Positions 1-6,629 are shown, counted from the first letter of the stretch. The stretch is 18,649 nucleotides of DNA from DASQFQ01 sp039934455 (GCA_039934455.1 JBDTMF010000079.1:1-18649), one strand, 5' to 3'. Translations and numbers: made by a program. Notes: generated from the letters alone by a model not told the origin.

Positions 1-271
1 CGGCCAGCTCGAAGCCCGCCGCGTCGGCGACCTCGGCGCGGAGCTCGAGGCCGGCGGCGCCGGCGCGGGCCTCGAGCTCGGCGAGCAGGGCGGCGTCGCG
101 GTCGAGCGCCGTGACGGCGTGGCCGTGGCGCGCGAGCTCGAGCGCCACGCGCCCCGCGCCGGCGCCGACGTCGAGCACCGGCCCCGCCTCGGCGGCGGCC
201 AGCTCGCGCCACAGCGGCAGGTCGGCCGCATAGCCACCGCACTCGATGTCGTGCCAGATGACGTCGCTCAT
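1..271 (-). CDS. class I SAM-dependent methyltransferase, partial (C-terminus beyond window)
   Basis: The 90 N-terminal residues are present, starting at ATG 271-269, which overlaps the murT stop as ATGA. Motif I of Rossmann-fold methyltransferases, VLDVGAGAG, is at residues 32-40. The acidic end of strand beta-2 that binds the ribose of S-adenosylmethionine is in ALDRD (Asp57). The opening residues WHDIECGGYAADLPLW resemble small 'methyltransferase domain' proteins of unknown substrate. It is the last visible gene of the HAD-DUF2103-lipid kinase-murT unit and is surely co-translated with murT. The substrate cannot be told. A cell-wall or lipid substrate would fit the operon but is inference only. 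The 3' end lies off the left edge. Confidence 0.85.
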   Translation of the reverse strand, partial: MSDVIWHDIECGGYAADLPLWRELAAAEAGPVLDVGAGAGRVALELARHGHAVTALDRDAALLAELEARAGAAGLELRAEVADAAGFELA

Positions 272-1641
272 CGCCAGTACTCCCGGGCCTGCCCGCGGTC
301 GGACAGCAGCGCGCGCAGCTCGAGCAGGGCGGTGTAGGTGGGGAGGGCGTAGAGCGGACCCCGGCCCCCTTCCAGCGCGTGGTCGAGACCCGCCTCCAGC
401 CCCTCGACGACGTGCAGGCGGTCGGTGGGGACGCCCGCGTACTTCATCCGCAGCGCCAGCTCGGCCGCGCGCGTGCCCGAGCAGGTCATGCGCGCCACGT
501 GCGGCGCCACCGTCTCCCAGTCGGCGTCCCACACCCACGAGACGTCGCGCCCGTCGGCGATGCCGTCGTTGAGCACACCGAAGAGGTCGAGCTCGCCGCC
601 CTCGAGCGCGAGCGTGCGCAGCACCTCGTTGGCGCCCGCCGGGTTCTTGACCAGCAGGATCGAGGTCGGGCGGCCGCCGAGGTCGATCGTCTCGGCGCGC
701 CCGAAGGCCGCCTCGACGGCGCCGAGGCCGGCCGCGATCGCCGGCAGCTCGACGCCCAGGGAGAGGCAGAGCGCGGCGGCGCCGAGCGCGTTGTAGACGT
801 TGTAGAGCCCGGGCAGCGGCAGCTCGACCCGGGTGATGCCGCCCGGCGTGCGCAGCGTGAAGGCGGCCGAGCGGATCCCGCGCAGCTGCACCGACTCCGC
901 CGCCACGGCCGGGTCGGGCCGGCGGTTGCCGCAGCTCGGGCAGTGGTAGTCGCCGAGGTGGCCCATGTAGGCGGCGTCGTAGACATAGGCGTGCCCGCAG
1001 TTGCGGCAGTGCTTGGAGTCCGAGGCGTGCTGGAGCTCGGTGTGGGCGACGCTGCGGTCCTCGACGCCGAAGTACAGCGCCTCCGTCCTGCGGCCGAGGT
1101 CGGCGACGAGCGGGTCGTCGGCGTTGAGCACGAGCTGCGTGCCCGCCGGGCGCTGCTCGACCACGCCGGCCCAGCGGTCGGCGATCGTGTCGAGCTCGCC
1201 GTAGCGGTCGAGCTGGTCGCGGAAGAGGTTCGCGAGCAGCAGCGCGCGCGGCTGCAGCTCCTCGACCACCGGGCCGAGCCAGAACTCGTCGACCTCGAAC
1301 AGCCCGAGGTCGCCGTCGAGCGCGCGGCCGCCGCGGCGCGAGGCGGCCGCGAGCGCCGAGGCGACACCGCCGGCCATGTTCGCCCCGGCGCGGTTGTGGA
1401 CGAGCCGCGAGCCGGTGCGCTCGAGGATCGAGGCGACCATCGCCGCCGTGGTGGTCTTGCCGTTGGTGGCCGAGATCACGACGCTGCCGTGCTCCAGGCG
1501 CCCGGCCAGCAGGCCGATCGCGTGCGGCTCCAGGCGCGTGAGCACCTTGCCCGGCAGCGAGGTGCCGCCGCCGCGGCCGGCCCGCCGGGCGAGGGCGCCG
1601 ACGGCCTTCGCCGCGGCCAGCTTGGGCGCGAGCAGGTTCAT
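268..1641 (-). CDS. murT: MurT: lipid II isoglutaminyl synthase, Mur ligase-like subunit
   Basis: The protein has 457 aa, the usual MurT length. In the known MurT-GatD complex, MurT activates the alpha-carboxyl of D-Glu in the lipid II stem peptide with ATP, and GatD supplies ammonia from glutamine, giving D-isoglutamine. The Mur ligase P-loop ATNGKTTTA is at residues 58-66. A Cys4 ribbon typical of MurT sits in the central domain: C212, C215, C234, C237. The C-terminal DUF1727 domain includes LLVKNPAGANEVL (329-341) and DVSWVWD (366-372), the region holding the acidic residue that in characterised MurT completes the GatD Cys-His pair. The ATG at 1641-1639 overlaps the lipid kinase stop as ATGA. 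The same frame stays open upstream to 2571, but that stretch is a shadow of the kinase and not a fusion. No gatD is next to it in this window. Confidence 0.95.
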   Translation of the reverse strand: MNLLAPKLAAAKAVGALARRAGRGGGTSLPGKVLTRLEPHAIGLLAGRLEHGSVVISATNGKTTTAAMVASILERTGSRLVHNRAGANMAGGVASALAAASRRGGRALDGDLGLFEVDEFWLGPVVEELQPRALLLANLFRDQLDRYGELDTIADRWAGVVEQRPAGTQLVLNADDPLVADLGRRTEALYFGVEDRSVAHTELQHASDSKHCRNCGHAYVYDAAYMGHLGDYHCPSCGNRRPDPAVAAESVQLRGIRSAAFTLRTPGGITRVELPLPGLYNVYNALGAAALCLSLGVELPAIAAGLGAVEAAFGRAETIDLGGRPTSILLVKNPAGANEVLRTLALEGGELDLFGVLNDGIADGRDVSWVWDADWETVAPHVARMTCSGTRAAELALRMKYAGVPTDRLHVVEGLEAGLDHALEGGRGPLYALPTYTALLELRALLSDRGQAREYWR

Positions 1642-2507
1642 GGGGCGATCACGTTGAGCGCGCCCGGCTGGACGCGCACGGTGGCGGGCAGGTCGGCGAT
1701 CGGGTCGCCGTCGGCCTGAACGTTGAAGGGGCGGTCGGCGTGAAAGGCGACCTCGCGGGCCTGGCACAGCTCCACGCCCGGCTCGCGCACGTGGGCGCCG
1801 GTGAACACCTTCGGGAGCGCCGCGAGGTACGTCCGCTTGGGCAGGTCGCCGATCATCACGACGTCGAGCAGGCCGTCGTCGAGCTTCGCGTCGGGGGCGA
1901 GGTACATGCCGCCGCCGAACACGCCCGAGTTGGCCACGGCGACCGAGTAGCCGGTGAAGGAGCGCGCCGCGCCGTCGAGCACGACCTCCCAGCGCGCGGG
2001 CCGCCAGGCGCGGACCGCGCGCAGCGTCGCGTAGACGTAGACGAGCCGGCCGAGCGCCAGGCGCGTGGCGTTGGCGATGTCGCCCGCGTCGGAGTCCAGG
2101 CCCGAGCTCGCGATCCCGAGGTAGGCGCGGCCATCGATGTCGGCGACGTCGATGCGCTGCTCGCGCCCCTCGCCGAGCAGCGCGCAGGCCGCCACCGGGT
2201 CGCTGCCGAGGCCGAGCTTGCGCGCGAAATCGTTGCCGCGGCCACCGGGCAGCACCGCGAGCACGCCGTCGGTGTGGCGCAGCTCGCCCGCCACCGCGCT
2301 GATCAGGCCGTCGCCGCCCATCGCGGCGGCGATCTCGCCGGCCGCCACGGTCGAGCGGCCGAGCTCGCGGGCGTGCTCGATCGAGTGCGTGCGCTCCACC
2401 CGGAACGCGATCCCCTGGCCGCGCAGCGAGGCCTCGACCGCCGGCAGCAGCCGCGCGGTGCGCCCCCCGCCCGCGCTGGGGTTGACGATCAGGCAGACGG
2501 GGCGCAT
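1638..2507 (-). CDS. diacylglycerol kinase family lipid kinase (DagK_cat / YegS-like)
   Basis: This 289-aa protein matches the DagK/YegS/LCB5 lipid kinase family in length and motifs: NPSAGGGR (9-16), the nucleotide-binding GGDG (64-67) and LPGGRGNDFAR (86-96). The C-terminal beta-sandwich includes the VANSGVFGGGM and LDDGLLDVVMIGD blocks. The residue after GGDG is Leu, where bacterial DagK usually has Thr; GGDGL also occurs in sphingosine kinases, so this does not imply inactivity. The protein would phosphorylate a lipid hydroxyl with ATP at the inner membrane face. The exact lipid (diacylglycerol, an undecaprenol-like alcohol or other) is unknown. ATG 2507-2505 shares one base with the preceding stop (TGATG), and the stop overlaps murT, so the three genes should be translationally coupled. 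Confidence 0.92.
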   Translation of the reverse strand: MRPVCLIVNPSAGGGRTARLLPAVEASLRGQGIAFRVERTHSIEHARELGRSTVAAGEIAAAMGGDGLISAVAGELRHTDGVLAVLPGGRGNDFARKLGLGSDPVAACALLGEGREQRIDVADIDGRAYLGIASSGLDSDAGDIANATRLALGRLVYVYATLRAVRAWRPARWEVVLDGAARSFTGYSVAVANSGVFGGGMYLAPDAKLDDGLLDVVMIGDLPKRTYLAALPKVFTGAHVREPGVELCQAREVAFHADRPFNVQADGDPIADLPATVRVQPGALNVIAP

Positions 2508-2797
2508 CAGAGCGCGAGGCCCTCGGCCCGCAGCCAGGCCGCGACTCCGGCCGGATCGGACGTGACGACATAGGCGTCGATGACCGCGCCTTCGGTGTTG
2601 ATCGTGATGGAGAGCCCCGACTCGATCTCGCGGATCTTGGAGATCGTGGCGACGGGACGCCCCGTGCCCATCCGGGGCTTGACCCGGCCGGTGGCGACGC
2701 GGTGGACGTCCTCGTGCGCGGCCAGCTTGTCGAGCAGCCGCCGATAGCCCTTCTTCGACGAGTGGTTGTGGTGGGTCTGGTGGCGGCGGCGCCTCAC
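2507..2797 (-). CDS. small basic DUF2103-like protein (possible metal-binding)
   Basis: This gene encodes 96 aa. Its GTG start at 2797-2795 overlaps the HAD stop as GTGA, and its TGA shares one base with the kinase ATG (TGATG). Choosing this GTG removes a long upstream extension that is only a shadow of the HAD gene. The N-terminus is Arg/His-rich with H-N-H-S at 10-13, followed by a helix KKGYRRLLDKLAAHEDVHRV and the strand-rich GLSITINTEGAVIDAYVVTS. The order HS...L..L..H..V....GR.....G.....I matches my memory of the DUF2103 'predicted metal-binding' family, which has no assigned function. The assignment is moderate; the existence of the gene, given its overlaps on both sides, is well supported. 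Confidence 0.7.
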   Translation of the reverse strand: MRRRRHQTHHNHSSKKGYRRLLDKLAAHEDVHRVATGRVKPRMGTGRPVATISKIREIESGLSITINTEGAVIDAYVVTSDPAGVAAWLRAEGLAL

Positions 2798-3603
2798 GGG
2801 GTCAGCACTAAAGCGGCCAGCGAGTCGGCGACGAACGTGGGGCCGTCCGTCTGCTTCTCGGCTCCGGTGACCTCCGCGGCGTCCGTGGCTCCGGTCAGCA
2901 CGAGCGCCGAGTCCAGCCCCGCCCGCCGCGCGCCCGCGACGTCGGCGTCGAGGCGGTCGCCGATGGCGAGCACCCTGCCCTCGCCGAGCCGGTCGAGGGC
3001 GGTGTCGTACATCCCGGGCTCCGGCTTGCCCACGACCTCGTCGGCGACGTGGTCGCAGGCGGTCTCGAGCGCGGCCAGCAGCGCGCCGGCGCCGGGCCAG
3101 GGGCCGTCGGGCATCGGGAAGGTGCGGTCGCGCGTGAGGCCGATCAGCGTCGCGCCGCGCAGCACGGCCTGGGTCGCGACGCGCAGCTCGACGTAGTTGA
3201 ACCCTTTGTGGTCGGCGATCACGACGATGTCGGCCCGCGTCGCGAACTCGGTGTTGTTGACGATCCGCAGCCCGGCCTCGGCGACGTGCTCGATCAGCGC
3301 GCGCGAGCCGACCACGAACGCCGCGCCGCCGTCGTGGCGCCCGGCGAGCGAGAACTGCAGGGCGGCGCCGGCGGTCACGACCTCCCCGAGCGAGGCCTGG
3401 AAGCCGAGGCGCCACAGCTTGCGGACGAACTCCTCGGGGGTGTGGCCGGCGTCGTTGGTGAGGAAGACGATGCCCTTGCCCGCCTCGCGCATGGCGGCGA
3501 GCGCGTCCGTGGCGCGGTCCGTCGGCTCCTCGCCGACCCACAGGCACCCGTCGAGATCGATCAGGAAATGGTCGTAGCGACGGGCGATGGCGGAGAGCGG
3601 CAC
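2794..3603 (-). CDS. HAD-IIA family hydrolase (NagD/phosphoglycolate phosphatase-like)
   Basis: The protein has 269 aa, typical for HAD subfamily IIA. All four motifs are present: motif I DLDGCLW with nucleophile Asp16 and Asp18, motif II FLTN (Thr49-Asn50), Lys193 in GKPEPGMY, and motif IV GDRLDADVAGA (Asp216, Asp221). Family members dephosphorylate small phosphometabolites such as p-nitrophenyl phosphate, phosphoglycolate or nucleotides in the cytoplasm; the substrate here is unknown. The start is GTG 3603-3601, preceded by GAGG (3612-3609) with 5-nt spacing. The frame stays open to 3975, but that part is antisense to the neighbouring isomerase and lacks HAD sequence. First gene of the five-gene minus-strand unit. 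Confidence 0.92.
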   Translation of the reverse strand: MPLSAIARRYDHFLIDLDGCLWVGEEPTDRATDALAAMREAGKGIVFLTNDAGHTPEEFVRKLWRLGFQASLGEVVTAGAALQFSLAGRHDGGAAFVVGSRALIEHVAEAGLRIVNNTEFATRADIVVIADHKGFNYVELRVATQAVLRGATLIGLTRDRTFPMPDGPWPGAGALLAALETACDHVADEVVGKPEPGMYDTALDRLGEGRVLAIGDRLDADVAGARRAGLDSALVLTGATDAAEVTGAEKQTDGPTFVADSLAALVLTP

Positions 3604-3612
3604 GCGGGCCTC

Positions 3613-3620
3613 ATTATCAT
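3613..3620. promoter_or_regulatory. overlapping divergent -10 elements for the HAD operon and the PPIase gene
   Basis: The 24-bp gap between the two divergent starts holds one AT-rich island. On the plus strand TATCAT (3615-3620) ends 7 nt before the PPIase ATG. On the minus strand GATAAT (3618-3613) ends 9 nt before the HAD GTG. Each matches TATAAT at 5 of 6 positions and they share 4 bp. No Shine-Dalgarno precedes the PPIase ATG, which fits a leaderless mRNA. No -35 boxes were assigned. Promoter activity is inferred from sequence and position only. Confidence 0.5.
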
Positions 3621-3627
3621 CGGCGCG

Positions 3628-4314
3628 ATGTCCAGGCTGCCGATGCCGGTCGCGCTGCTGCTCGCGTGCGCGCTGTTGATCTCTGCCTGCGGCGGCAAGG
3701 AGAACGAGAAGACCGCGGCGGCGCCGGCCGCGACCGATACGGCCGAGCCCGCCCAGCAGGCGGGCTGCGAGAAGGTCCCCCAGCCCCAGCCGGCCAACCA
3801 GGCCAAGCTCCCGAAGCCGACGCAGGAGCTCAAGCGGGGCAAGACCTACGTCGCCCGCGTGCTCACGAACTGCGGCGAGTTCGAGATCACGCTCGATCCC
3901 AAGCGCGCCCCCAGGACCGGCGGCTCGTTCGCGTCGCTCGTGAGCAAGCGCTACTACGACAACCTCACCTTCCACCGCATCGTCGCCGGGTTCGTGATCC
4001 AGGGCGGCGACCCGAAGGGCGACGGCTCCGGCGGCCCCGGCTACACGGTGACCGAGGCGCCGCCCAGCGACCTGACCTACGGCAAGGGCGTGGTGGCGAT
4101 GGCGAAGACCGCCACCGACCCGGCCGGAGCCTCGGGCAGCCAGTTCTTCGTGGTGACCGGTGAGGACGCCGGCCTCCCGCCCGAGTACGCGCTGCTCGGC
4201 AAGGTCACCAAGGGCCAGGAGGTCGTCGACAGGATCGGCGTCCTCGCCGTCGACGCCAACGAGGCGCCGACGCAGCCCGTCGTCATCCGCCAGATCCGCA
4301 TCACCGTCTCCTAG
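3628..4314 (+). CDS. cyclophilin-type peptidyl-prolyl cis-trans isomerase, lipoprotein
   Basis: The 228-aa protein begins with a lipoprotein signal: short N-region, hydrophobic stretch 7-20, and lipobox ISAC with the acylated Cys at 21. A low-complexity Ala/Thr/Pro/Gln linker covers roughly 22-70. The cyclophilin domain spans about 74-226 with FHRI (115-118), IQGGD (124-128) and SQFFV (171-175), the usual catalytic and ligand-contact blocks. It should catalyse proline cis-trans isomerisation to help fold exported proteins while anchored outside the membrane. ATG 3628 is chosen because it gives a proper signal peptide; the longer open frame upstream is antisense to the HAD gene. It is convergent with the alkyltransferase gene, with 2 nt between stops. 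Confidence 0.94.
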   Translation: MSRLPMPVALLLACALLISACGGKENEKTAAAPAATDTAEPAQQAGCEKVPQPQPANQAKLPKPTQELKRGKTYVARVLTNCGEFEITLDPKRAPRTGGSFASLVSKRYYDNLTFHRIVAGFVIQGGDPKGDGSGGPGYTVTEAPPSDLTYGKGVVAMAKTATDPAGASGSQFFVVTGEDAGLPPEYALLGKVTKGQEVVDRIGVLAVDANEAPTQPVVIRQIRITVS

Positions 4315-4316
4315 GC

Positions 4317-4895
4317 TCAGGCGCGAACCGCGGCGCCCTCGAGCGTCAGCAGCACGCGCTTGCGCTCCGCGCCGCCGCCGTAGTTGCCCAGCCGGCCCGA
4401 GGCCGGCAGCACGCGGTGGCAGGGCACGACGACCGGGATCGGGTTGGTGGCGCAGGCGGTGCCGGTCGCGCGCACCGCGCGGGGGTTGCCGGCCTGGCGG
4501 GCGAGTGCGCCGTAGGTGACGACCTCGCCGCGATGGACCTCGCGGTGCAGGGTCTCGAGCACGGCGCGGCGGAACGGGCCGCCCACGAGCGAGAAGTCGA
4601 CCGGCAGGTCGAGCCGGTCGTCGTCGCCCTCGAGGTAGGCCGAGAGCGTGTCGCGGGTCGCGGCCAGCTCGCGGTCGGACTGCACGATCCGCGGGCCGAC
4701 ACCCGCCGCCACGCGGGCGAGCGTGTGGTCCAGCGGCTCGCCCTCGAACGCGATCCGGAGCACGCCACGGCGGCCCTGGACGACGACGAGCGGTCCGATC
4801 GGCGTGGAGAGGGTGGTGTAGACGGCATCGGCGAGCCCCTCGCGGACGGCGGCGGAGGCGAGCCGGTCGAGGAAGGCGTCGGACAGGGGAGTCAT
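4317..4895 (-). CDS. ogt: methylated-DNA-[protein]-cysteine S-methyltransferase (O6-alkylguanine-DNA alkyltransferase)
   Basis: The 192-aa protein has the alkyl-acceptor motif PCHRV with Cys159. It also has the DNA-binding helix-turn-helix block VTYGALARQAGNPRAVRATG (126-145) with the likely Arg finger at 142, the Asn hinge at 151 and Glu186 in the closing helix. It transfers O6-alkyl groups from guanine to itself in a suicide reaction. There is an N-terminal ribonuclease-like domain (about 25-100) but no Ada-type zinc/AraC module, so it is Ogt-like and not Ada. ATG 4895-4893 overlaps the sigma factor stop as ATGA, so the two proteins are translationally coupled, with the sigma factor first. 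Convergent with the PPIase gene. Confidence 0.94.
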   Translation of the reverse strand: MTPLSDAFLDRLASAAVREGLADAVYTTLSTPIGPLVVVQGRRGVLRIAFEGEPLDHTLARVAAGVGPRIVQSDRELAATRDTLSAYLEGDDDRLDLPVDFSLVGGPFRRAVLETLHREVHRGEVVTYGALARQAGNPRAVRATGTACATNPIPVVVPCHRVLPASGRLGNYGGGAERKRVLLTLEGAAVRA

Positions 4896-5395
4896 GCGGT
4901 GACCCTCTCTCGCAGGGTTCGGACGGCGGTGGACACGCGCTGGCGCGCGGCCTCGGGGGAGGTGCCCAGCTCGACCGCGATGCGGTCGTAGTCGAGGTCG
5001 TCGACGAAGCGCAGGCGCAGCGCGTCCTGGGCGGACTTGGCGAGCGGCGCGATCAGCGACTCGAAGGCGCCGTCGTCGTACTCGGCCTCGATGGCCGCGT
5101 GCGAAGCGGTGACGAGGCCTCTGGCCGAGGCAGTGGTGGGATCGTCGGTGACGACCTCGCGGCGGCGGGCGCGGTGGAGGTCGAGCGCGGTGGTCGTGGT
5201 GACGCGGTAGAGCCAGGCGCGCAGGTGGTCGCCGTGGCGCAGGCGCGGGTAGGCGCGCAAGGCTCGGAGCAGCGCGTCCTGCAGTACGTCCTCGGCGGTC
5301 TGCTGGTCGGTCATCCGGCGGGCGTGCGCGAGCAGCTCGTCGCCGTGGCGCTCGATCAGCGACCAGAACGGGGGGAGTGCGGTGGTGGCGCTCAC
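4892..5395 (-). CDS. ECF-type sigma-70 family RNA polymerase sigma factor
   Basis: At 167 aa this is a minimal group 4 (ECF) sigma factor. Region sigma-2 covers about 12-80, including the core-binding block AEDVLQDALLRALRAYP (34-50). Region sigma-4 covers about 112-165, with the helix-turn-helix YDRIAVELGTSPEAARQRV. There is no sigma-3 and no C-terminal SnoaL extension. The start is GTG 5395-5393, preceded by AGGAA (5402-5398) at 3-nt spacing. No anti-sigma gene is adjacent; the coupled downstream partner is instead the DNA alkyltransferase. A role in a DNA-alkylation response is therefore plausible, but this rests on context only. Confidence 0.92.
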   Translation of the reverse strand: MSATTALPPFWSLIERHGDELLAHARRMTDQQTAEDVLQDALLRALRAYPRLRHGDHLRAWLYRVTTTTALDLHRARRREVVTDDPTTASARGLVTASHAAIEAEYDDGAFESLIAPLAKSAQDALRLRFVDDLDYDRIAVELGTSPEAARQRVSTAVRTLRERVTA

Positions 5396-5404
5396 TCTTC
5401 CTAC

Positions 5405-5430
5405 AACGTGGCAGGCGCTCCGGTTGTGAG
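5405..5430 (-). promoter_or_regulatory. candidate ECF-type promoter for the sigma factor-ogt pair
   Basis: In the 37-bp gap between the GNAT stop and the sigma factor GTG, the minus strand reads CTCACA (5430-5425), exactly 16 nt, then CGTT (5408-5405). The bipartite pattern TGTCACA-N16-CGTC is known for the ECF41 group. The match here is 5 of 7 and 3 of 4 with identical spacing, but the encoded sigma factor lacks the ECF41 C-terminal domain. It may be an autoregulated promoter or a chance match. Confidence 0.3.
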
Positions 5431-5432
5431 CC

Positions 5433-5921
5433 TCAGGCCATGTAGTACAGGAGCTCGCCGTCCTCGCCGATCCGGTGCATGCCGGCGCGCTCCATCACCG
5501 CCTGCGAGGCCACGTTGGTGCGGGTGGTGTCGGCCAGCACGCAGGTCAGGCCGTCCTGCCGGCTGGCCCACTCGAGCAGCGCGGCCAGGGCTTCCGTGGC
5601 GAAGCCGTGGCCGCGTGCGGACTCGGCCAGCCCGTAGCCGACCCGCACGGCGCCGGTGTCGTCGGGCCGGCCGAAGAACCCGGCGGCGCCGATCACCGCG
5701 CCGTCCTCGCGGCGGATGATCTCGTAGGTGCCGAACGGCCCGAGGTCGCGGCCGTGCTTGGCCGCGGTCATCACGAACCCGGCGGAGACCAGCGCGCCGT
5801 CGTCGGGGTAGCCGGGCGCCCAGGTGCGACCGCTGCCGCCGCGCCCGTCGACGAGCGCGATCGCCTCCTCCACGTCGAGCTGCAGCAAGCGAAGGCGTGG
5901 GGTGACGATGCGGTTCGCCAT
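5433..5921 (-). CDS. GNAT family N-acetyltransferase (RimJ/RimL-like)
   Basis: The 162-aa protein opens with IVTPRLRLLQL, typical of RimJ/RimL-type GNAT proteins. Acetyl-CoA-binding motif A is VGYGLAESARGHGFATEAL (94-112), with the pyrophosphate loop RGHGFA at 103-108. Motif B includes TNVASQAVMERAGM (135-148). It should transfer an acetyl group from acetyl-CoA to an amine; the acceptor (protein N-terminus, small molecule or antibiotic) is unknown. ATG 5921-5919 is preceded on the minus strand by TAGGGT (5938-5933) 11 nt upstream, a possible -10 box with a very short leader. It lies 37 nt upstream of the sigma factor in the same direction. Confidence 0.9.
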   Translation of the reverse strand: MANRIVTPRLRLLQLDVEEAIALVDGRGGSGRTWAPGYPDDGALVSAGFVMTAAKHGRDLGPFGTYEIIRREDGAVIGAAGFFGRPDDTGAVRVGYGLAESARGHGFATEALAALLEWASRQDGLTCVLADTTRTNVASQAVMERAGMHRIGEDGELLYYMA

Positions 5922-5976
5922 GGCCTCAGCCGACCCTATCCGGGTGGAGAGCGACGATGTGGAGGTTCGGGCGGCG

Positions 5977-6615
5977 CTAGCGGCGGCGGCCGCTGGTGAC
6001 CGCCTGCGCGCGCGCCTCGGCCTGCTTCTCGCGCGCGCGCTTCTGCCTGCGCCGCCCGAAGAGGAAGAGCACGCCGAGCACGACGCAGACGAGCAGGAAG
6101 CCCCAGAAGATCCCGACGCCGGCGCCGACCCCGCCGAACGGCAGCGAGACGAGCTGGACGATCGCCCAGCCGAGCGCGAGCAGGGCGACGACGAGGAACA
6201 GGATCAGGAAGATGCCGCGCGCCCGCAGCCACAGCGGCGCGCCCGGGGGCGGGGCGACGAGGCCCATGAAGCGCAGCGCCAGCAGCTGCCGGTTGGTCGG
6301 CGGCGTCTGGCCGAGCTTCTCGGCCGCGGCCTTGAGGTCGGCGGGGCGGCGCTCGGCGAGCGCCAGCGAGGCTTCGGCCATCCGCCGCAGCTGCAGGCGC
6401 TGCTGCTGGCGGGCGGCGGCGATCGCGGCGCGGAAGTGCTCGCGCGAGCGCTTGGCGTCCATCCGCTCGGCGGCGCGGGCGCCGAGGATCGCCTGGGCGG
6501 CGGCGCGGAAGCGGGTCTCGGCCTCGAGCTCTTCGTCCGAGCGCGTCTCGAGCTTCTGCATCGCAGACAGCGCCGACTTGCTCTCCATCTTGACCTGGCG
6601 CTGCTTGGGTGGCAT
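5977..6615 (-). CDS. uncharacterised membrane protein with N-terminal coiled coil and two transmembrane helices
   Basis: I do not recognise a family. The 212-aa protein starts with a charged, Ala/Arg/Glu-rich helical region (about 10-115, likely coiled coil). Two hydrophobic segments follow at about 134-156 and 164-187, joined by a short Gly-rich turn, and the protein ends in a very basic tail (RRRQKRAREKQ onward). With two helices and basic flanks, both ends probably face the cytoplasm. The start ATG 6615 has no Shine-Dalgarno but has TAGAAT 8 nt upstream. An internal ATG at residue 10 is a possible alternative. It lies 11 nt downstream of the enolase-superfamily gene. The coding call rests on frame length, sensible topology and tight packing. 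Confidence 0.75.
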   Translation of the reverse strand: MPPKQRQVKMESKSALSAMQKLETRSDEELEAETRFRAAAQAILGARAAERMDAKRSREHFRAAIAAARQQQRLQLRRMAEASLALAERRPADLKAAAEKLGQTPPTNRQLLALRFMGLVAPPPGAPLWLRARGIFLILFLVVALLALGWAIVQLVSLPFGGVGAGVGIFWGFLLVCVVLGVLFLFGRRRQKRAREKQAEARAQAVTSGRRR

Positions 6616-6623
6616 CGCGGTTG

Positions 6624-6629
6624 ATTCTA
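6624..6629 (-). promoter_or_regulatory. -10-like box TAGAAT embedded in the stop codon of the upstream gene
   Basis: On the minus strand TAGAAT (6629-6624) ends 8 nt before the ATG of the two-helix membrane protein. Its first three bases are the TAG stop of the enolase-superfamily gene. It matches TATAAT at 5 of 6, and there is no Shine-Dalgarno, so a leaderless transcript is possible. The inference is based on position and consensus only. Confidence 0.35.

Noticed and set aside
268..2571. A continuous 767-codon frame joining murT with upstream sequence, suggesting a kinase-MurT fusion.
   Set aside because: The part above 1641 is an Arg/Ala/Gly-rich shadow of the lipid kinase, which is encoded in another frame. 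The MurT sequence begins cleanly at the ATGA overlap.
3601..3975. N-terminal extension of the HAD phosphatase to 3975.
   Set aside because: The extension is antisense to the PPIase lipoprotein gene and lacks HAD sequence. GTG 3603 with GAGG places motif I at the usual residue 16.
4312..4340. A bidirectional terminator at the convergent PPIase/ogt junction, GGCGC (4320-4324) with GCGCC (4333-4337).
   Set aside because: Only 5 bp of stem, no T-tract on either strand, inside ogt coding sequence. Such GC pairs are expected by chance here.
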